Under the pieces are notes generated by a model. The model saw only the letters and a list, made by a program, of their open reading frames with translations. It did not search any database and was not told the DNA's origin. Shown here one piece after another: positions 60,612 through 64,000 of a stretch of DNA of 64,000 bases. Made by a program: the position numbers and the translations under genes. The DNA is from Bryobacterales bacterium (GTDB taxonomy: Bacteria; Acidobacteriota; Terriglobia; Bryobacterales; Bryobacteraceae): contig PMSX01000245.1 of assembly GCA_003167495.1 (NCBI GenBank), forward strand, positions 368-64,367. The letters are read 5' to 3'. Within the stretch, counting starts at the first letter, position 1. The number at the start of each line of letters is the position of its first letter.

Positions 60612-61232
60612 ATGACCAATTCCGCCAAAACCTTCCGTCTTCCACCGCTCATCCTCCACCCGTTTTCCAGCCCGGAAGACACCTCCGTTTTGATGGAAAG
60701 TTCCCGCGCCAGCCTCGCCTTGCAGGGCTTTCTACCGCGCGACGAAACGCCCGCGCAAGACCTGGATAAGCAACTGCTTCGTGGCCGCTATGCGGAACTG
60801 CGCATGCTCTATTACATTGGCAAAGACGTTTCCCGTTGGACAGAGCAATGCTCTGAAACCGTCCTTGCTTCGGCAGACTTTGAAGGCCGCAATATCAGGC
60901 CTGAAACTTTCGCCGTTTTGCTGGTCCAGCATATTCCCGCTCACGTTCGGCTAAAGCTCGAAGGCTGGGGTGTATTGGATTTTTGCGCTCTTTTCCGCCG
61001 CTCCATAGGCCTGCACGCCATCTTTCAGGGAATTCCCAAAGCCGAAGACTTTTCCCCCGAATTCCTGCGCCGCTACCACCGCTACCTCGATCAATGGTAC
61101 GAGCAACGCCTCCGCGACTGGGTCTTCGAACGCCCCAAGCCCGAAGACTACATGTTCGATCTCTACGCATCCGGCGAGTACGCCATGATGCTCGAACAAA
61201 GCTGGAACAACGGCGAATCCAAAAGCACTTAA
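60612..61232 (+). CDS. Hypothetical protein
   Basis: The 206-residue soluble protein is rich in charged and aromatic residues. The central segment RYAELRMLYYIGKDVSRWTE and the C-terminal PEFLRRYHRYLDQWYEQRLR are helical. No family is recognised. ATG 60612 is preferred over an earlier ATG at 60474, which overlaps the DsbA-like gene. It precedes the LarA-like gene by 87 bases, with a dispersed repeat between. Confidence 0.65.
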   Translation: MTNSAKTFRLPPLILHPFSSPEDTSVLMESSRASLALQGFLPRDETPAQDLDKQLLRGRYAELRMLYYIGKDVSRWTEQCSETVLASADFEGRNIRPETFAVLLVQHIPAHVRLKLEGWGVLDFCALFRRSIGLHAIFQGIPKAEDFSPEFLRRYHRYLDQWYEQRLRDWVFERPKPEDYMFDLYASGEYAMMLEQSWNNGESKST

Positions 61233-61267
61233 ACCCCTCGATATGCCGCCAAGAACGGCTAGCGAAT

Positions 61268-61291
61268 CCGAGCCAGGGAGCGTCAGCGACC
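61268..61291 (+). repeat. Dispersed intergenic repeat, copy 2
   Basis: This is the partner of 37237-37260 (GAGCCAGGGRGCGTCAGCGA core; one mismatch in 24). It also lies just after a stop codon and before the next gene. Confidence 0.6.
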
Positions 61292-61319
61292 CAATTCGCC
61301 TCCGCAGTATGCTAAATAC

Positions 61320-62624
61320 ATGAACTTTCCCCGGTTCGTCCACGCCGAACAATCGTTCCCCAACCGCGCCATTACCAACATCGAAGATCACATCCGCCAG
61401 GAACTGACGTCGTCCGACATCACCATGCACGTCCCCAAAGGCGCACGCATCGCCATCGGTGTCGGCAGCCGCGGCATTGCCAACATTGCCCGCATCACCA
61501 AAGCCACCGTCAACTTCTGGAAAGAGCAAGGCGCGCAGCCCTTCATTATTCCCGCGATGGGCAGCCACGGCGCAGCCACTGCCGAAGGCCAATCGGACGT
61601 GCTCGCCCACTACGGCATCCACGAAGCCACCATGGGCGTCCCGGTCATCAGTTCCCTCGAAGTCGTCCCCATCGGCAAAACGCCCGAAGGCATCGAAACC
61701 TTCATGGACAAAGCCGCCTTCGATTCCGATGGCATTTTCCTCCTCGCCCGCGTCAAATGGCATACCGATTTCATGGGCACGCTCGAAAGCGGCCTCTTCA
61801 AGATGATGGCCATCGGCCTCGGCAAATTTGCCGGAGCCCAGAGATACCACACATACGCGTACCGCATTGGCCTCGAACAAATGATCCGCAGCGTCGGCGC
61901 TAGCATCTTCTCCAGCGGTAAAATCCTCGGCGGCCTCGCCATTCAGGAAGGTGCTTTTCACGAAACCGCCGGCCTTACCGCTGTCAGCACCGCCCAAGGC
62001 CTCGCATCCATGGTTGCCCAGGAGGAAGAAATTCTCCGTAAAGTCAAATCCTGGATGGCCAAACTCCCCGCCCCGGAAATCGACATCCTCATCGTTGACG
62101 AAATCGGCAAAAACATCTCCGGCGCCGGCATGGACACCAAAGTCATCAACCGCGGCGTCCAAGGCCAATACAACCTCTGGCCCGACACTCCCTTTGTCCA
62201 CCGCATTTACGCCCGCGGCCTCAGCGCCCTCACCTACCACAGCGCCGTTGGCCTCGGCCTCGCCGACGTCGTCCACGACCGCCTTGTCAACAACGTCGAT
62301 TGGAAACCCACCTACATCAATTCCCTTACGGCCTCCACCCCCGCCGCTATCCGCATTCCTATCCACTACCCGACCGACCTCCAAGCTCTCGAAGCCATCG
62401 CGCCAACTGTTGGCAAACACGACCTCTCGGAGGTCACCTACTGCCGCATCGTAAACACGATGGAACTCGTTAACCTCCAAGTCAGCGAAAATCTCCTCCC
62501 CTCGGTTTACGGCAACGTCAAACCCACCTCCGCCCCCTTCGAACTGGAATTCGACGACTCTGGCAACCTCCCTGAGTCCGCAGCCGCTCACGCCAGCCAT
62601 CAACTCCAAGAATCGAACGCTTAG
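61320..62624 (+). CDS. LarA-like (DUF2088) protein
   Basis: The 434-residue protein has an N-terminal domain (GARIAIGVGSRGIANIARIT) and the second fold (FMGTLESGLFKMMAIGLGKF; VKWHTDF) of the nickel-pincer lactate-racemase superfamily. Segments with conserved His/Lys, such as AMGSHGAAT and RVKWHTDFMG, fit active-site positions, but the exact nickel-binding set was not checked. Reaction unknown. TATGCT ends 6 bases before the ATG and there is no Shine-Dalgarno, so it may be leaderless. Antisense frames are open over most of it because of codon bias. Confidence 0.82.
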   Translation: MNFPRFVHAEQSFPNRAITNIEDHIRQELTSSDITMHVPKGARIAIGVGSRGIANIARITKATVNFWKEQGAQPFIIPAMGSHGAATAEGQSDVLAHYGIHEATMGVPVISSLEVVPIGKTPEGIETFMDKAAFDSDGIFLLARVKWHTDFMGTLESGLFKMMAIGLGKFAGAQRYHTYAYRIGLEQMIRSVGASIFSSGKILGGLAIQEGAFHETAGLTAVSTAQGLASMVAQEEEILRKVKSWMAKLPAPEIDILIVDEIGKNISGAGMDTKVINRGVQGQYNLWPDTPFVHRIYARGLSALTYHSAVGLGLADVVHDRLVNNVDWKPTYINSLTASTPAAIRIPIHYPTDLQALEAIAPTVGKHDLSEVTYCRIVNTMELVNLQVSENLLPSVYGNVKPTSAPFELEFDDSGNLPESAAAHASHQLQESNA

Positions 62625-62770
62625 CGCCACCCGGAACTCCAGCATTTCCGATCCGGTCGCGTTGTCGGCGTCTTTCGTTTAACACGGATCGCGCCCCTTC
62701 CGCCCAACCGGGGCAACCCGGCTCAGATCTTTTCAGTCGAATATCGCGCGTTTACTTCCCAAGCGAGCCA

Positions 62771-62797
62771 TTGGGTTCCTTTTTTCAAATGACCCAA
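62771..62797 (+). repeat. Hairpin-forming inverted repeat
   Basis: TTGGGT and ACCCAA pair around a 15-base loop, flanked by a weaker outer GAGCC/GGCTC pairing (62765 and 62809). Possibly related to the TTGGGTTCG repeats downstream. Confidence 0.45.
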
Positions 62798-62982
62798 CGG
62801 TCTCGCGCTGGGCTCATTTCTTAAAGGGGTCAGACACCATTAAGCCCACGACCGCGCCGAATCAACGATTTGCGAAGTTAGCTACGCCCTTCGGGGCGAG
62901 GGGTCAGCGGCGGAATTCTCATTCCTGGAGTGTCCGGGCCCGGTCATAGATGATTCGTTTTTTCAAAACCGGCCCCAGCCAA

Positions 62983-63088
62983 TTGGGTTCGTAGCGCAAA
63001 ATCCGCACAACGAGCGAAAAACCCGAACATCGTGGGTTCGTTCTTACAAGTCCTTCGGCATCCATCAACTTGGGTTCGTTGCGCAAAA
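62983..63088 (-). repeat. TTGGGTTCG-type repeat units (encode a NEP/NPT-like peptide on the minus strand)
   Basis: TTGGGTTCGTWGCGCAAAA occurs at 62983-63001 and 63070-63088 with one mismatch, and a partial copy TGGGTTCGTTC at 63033. On the minus strand each reads (V/I)LR(N/Y)EP(K/N). This coding-like intergenic repeat style is inferred to be a mobile or decayed element, with no nearby transposase. Confidence 0.5.
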
Positions 63089-63696
63089 CGCGCCCGTCCA
63101 AAATCTGTTCCGTAAAAAACGCCTTTTCTTCGCCTCCGAGCCGCCCTGCCCTGCCAGTTTCACCGAATCCTCGCCTCAAAAACCGTCAATCCGCCCCCGG
63201 CGATCCCACTGCCACCCGTAGAAAATCACAGACGCGCACCACGCCAATAGACAGACACCAGTAGGAGTCCCTCCGTTCTGACGACGGTTCCCATCGAGAA
63301 AAGCGCCACCGTTTGCGCCACTCCGTGTGGAACTCACACGACCGACGTAAACCACTCCCAGACGAACTAGTTTGCCCACGCAACAGGCAAGCCCCGTTAC
63401 GAATTTCGCGCAAGCGAGTCGGCGTGCGCCAGTTGGCAGAACAGCATCGGCACCGGCTGCGTTCTGCAACCGAACCCCTTCGCCGCCCGTTGCGCATTGT
63501 GCTTCTTCACCTGCGCCGCGAATGCAAGGCTCGGAAATTGCTGAAGCAATTGATTGAACAGGCGCATTGCCTGTATCATTGTTCTTGCCCTCCTGTTGGT
63601 GATTCAGCGACCGAACGCCTCCGCGAAAAGACAGTTCGCCGCGGGAGCATTTATAGGAGGGCTTGTTTCTTGCCTTAGTTCGCTTCAAACTTGTTT

Positions 63697-64000
63697 AGGA
63701 CAAGAGTGCTGGAATCTATAATCCCAAGCAATAATCGACATCTGGACCGAGCCATGCGCGTGCTCTTGGAGCTTCAATCCAAACGGCTCGGCTTTATCGG
63801 CCTAGCGTTCAACGAAAACACGGACGACTTGCGCGAAAGCGGTCTGGTCAGCTTGCTTGAAAGCTTAATTGGCAGGGCAGAAGCGTTCGAATCTTCGACC
63901 CGCATTGCGGGAAATTCCCCATATCGAACGAATGATGGACAACAAAATCGCGGGTACGCTTCGATGGGCAGACCACTTGGTTCTAACTCAGAACCTAAAG
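63697..64000 (+). pseudogene. GDP-mannose/UDP-glucose dehydrogenase-like C-terminal fragment, frameshifted
   Basis: The plus strand reads VLESIIPSNNRHLDRAMRVL, then KRLGFIGLAFNENTDDLRES, the C-terminal NAD-sugar dehydrogenase domain. Near 63885 the frame shifts: RIFDPHCGKF appears in a second frame and EIPHIERMMDNKIAGTLRWA with DHLVLTQNLK in a third, continuing off the window. The N-terminal Rossmann domain is absent. It was probably a GDP-mannose 6-dehydrogenase, now decayed. Confidence 0.65.

Larger units (their letters stand above)
62625..63696 (+). other. Repeat-bearing non-coding region
   Basis: No credible intact gene was seen over about 1.07 kb. It holds a hairpin (62771-62797, TTGGGT/ACCCAA), an AAAGGGGTCAGACACC-like motif near 62823 that resembles REP-type sequences, and TTGGGTTCG repeats at 62983-63088. 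Short open frames on both strands show no protein pattern and look like shadows. Confidence 0.55.

Noticed and set aside
60951-62645. 564-codon open frame antisense to the LarA-like and hypothetical genes
   Set aside because: It is Gly/Ala/Asp/Val-rich with no family pattern and mirrors codon bias of the real plus-strand genes; the plus-strand products are recognisable.
62919-63179. 86-codon minus-strand ORF in the repeat region
   Set aside because: It is made of the TTGGGTTCG repeats; no start signal or family pattern, so it is described as repeat instead.
63176-63688. 170-codon minus-strand ORF
   Set aside because: No ribosome-binding site, no recognisable motif and composition like random GC-rich DNA.
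63888-63910. tRNA-like TTCGAATCTTC segment
   Set aside because: It is part of the sugar-nucleotide dehydrogenase remnant; no acceptor stem, D arm or anticodon arm could be built.

Overview
The window looks like a chromosomal segment from an Acidobacteriota bacterium, probably close to Bryobacterales/Solibacter. This is inferred from family content, not from a marker-gene search. The clues are a TonB-dependent-receptor-like protein with an N-terminal carboxypeptidase-regulatory domain paired with a VWFA-related protein, ECF sigma plus Ser/Thr kinase-TPR pairs, serial amidohydrolases, a PadR gene with an acidobacterial-type membrane partner, an orphan MacB-like (ADOP) permease remnant and PEP-CTERM proteins. 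No rRNA, tRNA or CRISPR array was seen.

Layout. 0-0.9 kb: the end of a rplU-rpmA-obgE cluster (minus strand). 0.9-5.35 kb: a minus-strand sulfonate-type operon (ssuC-ssuB-ssuD-cupin-acyl-CoA-dehydrogenase-like) with an excellent promoter and palindromic operator. Its permease has lost about 50 internal residues and its dehydrogenase is frameshifted. 5.4-9.35 kb: a decayed belt holding a DUF3883-like ORF, pentapeptide, SDR, secreted-protein and SnoaL-like remnants, and an integrase fragment fused to a permease fragment, with one well-formed 24-residue membrane microprotein. 9.4-12.3 kb: purM-purN-M23 peptidase. 12.4-17.9 kb: small genes, then three overlapping amidohydrolase paralogues of which only the middle one keeps the metal-binding HxH. 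17.9-19.0 kb: a small helical protein with an HNH nuclease remnant, a second diverged copy of the small protein on the other strand, and a broken Phd/YefM antitoxin. 19.1-24.2 kb: TauE/SafE permease, dipeptidyl peptidase IV, histidine kinase and response regulator. 24.3-29.0 kb: a giant kinase-TPR-PEGA protein. 29.2-39.5 kb: PadR pair, aldo/keto reductase, MGDG-synthase-like glycosyltransferase, PAP2 phosphatase, proline dehydrogenase, PBP1-type enzyme and RecJ. 39.6-46.8 kb: receptor-like protein/VWFA pair, microprotein, lysozyme-like protein and Uma2 nuclease. 46.8-52.4 kb: TPR protein, kinase-TPR, ECF sigma and L31. 52.4-52.73 kb: a compact micro-locus with a near-perfect complement of the 16S rRNA 3' end. 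52.7-62.6 kb: MFS transporter, rhamnulokinase, aldo/keto reductase, PEP-CTERM protein, GT39, DsbA-like protein and a LarA-like protein. 62.6-64 kb: repeat-bearing non-coding DNA and a frameshifted sugar-nucleotide dehydrogenase fragment.

Working together. The sulfonate operon would release sulfite from organosulfonates, but its damaged permease and dehydrogenase suggest a dying pathway unless the breaks are assembly errors. PurM and PurN carry out purine synthesis. The kinases, two-component pair, ECF factor and PadR form a dense signalling layer. Peptidases, amidohydrolases and the receptor-like protein fit an oligotrophic soil heterotroph. Several genes start a few bases after a TATAAT-like hexamer and lack a Shine-Dalgarno, so leaderless transcription seems common. 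The most unusual pieces are the 52.5-52.7 kb micro-locus, the small-protein/HNH module, the two membrane microproteins and the amidohydrolase trio with two apparent pseudoenzymes.
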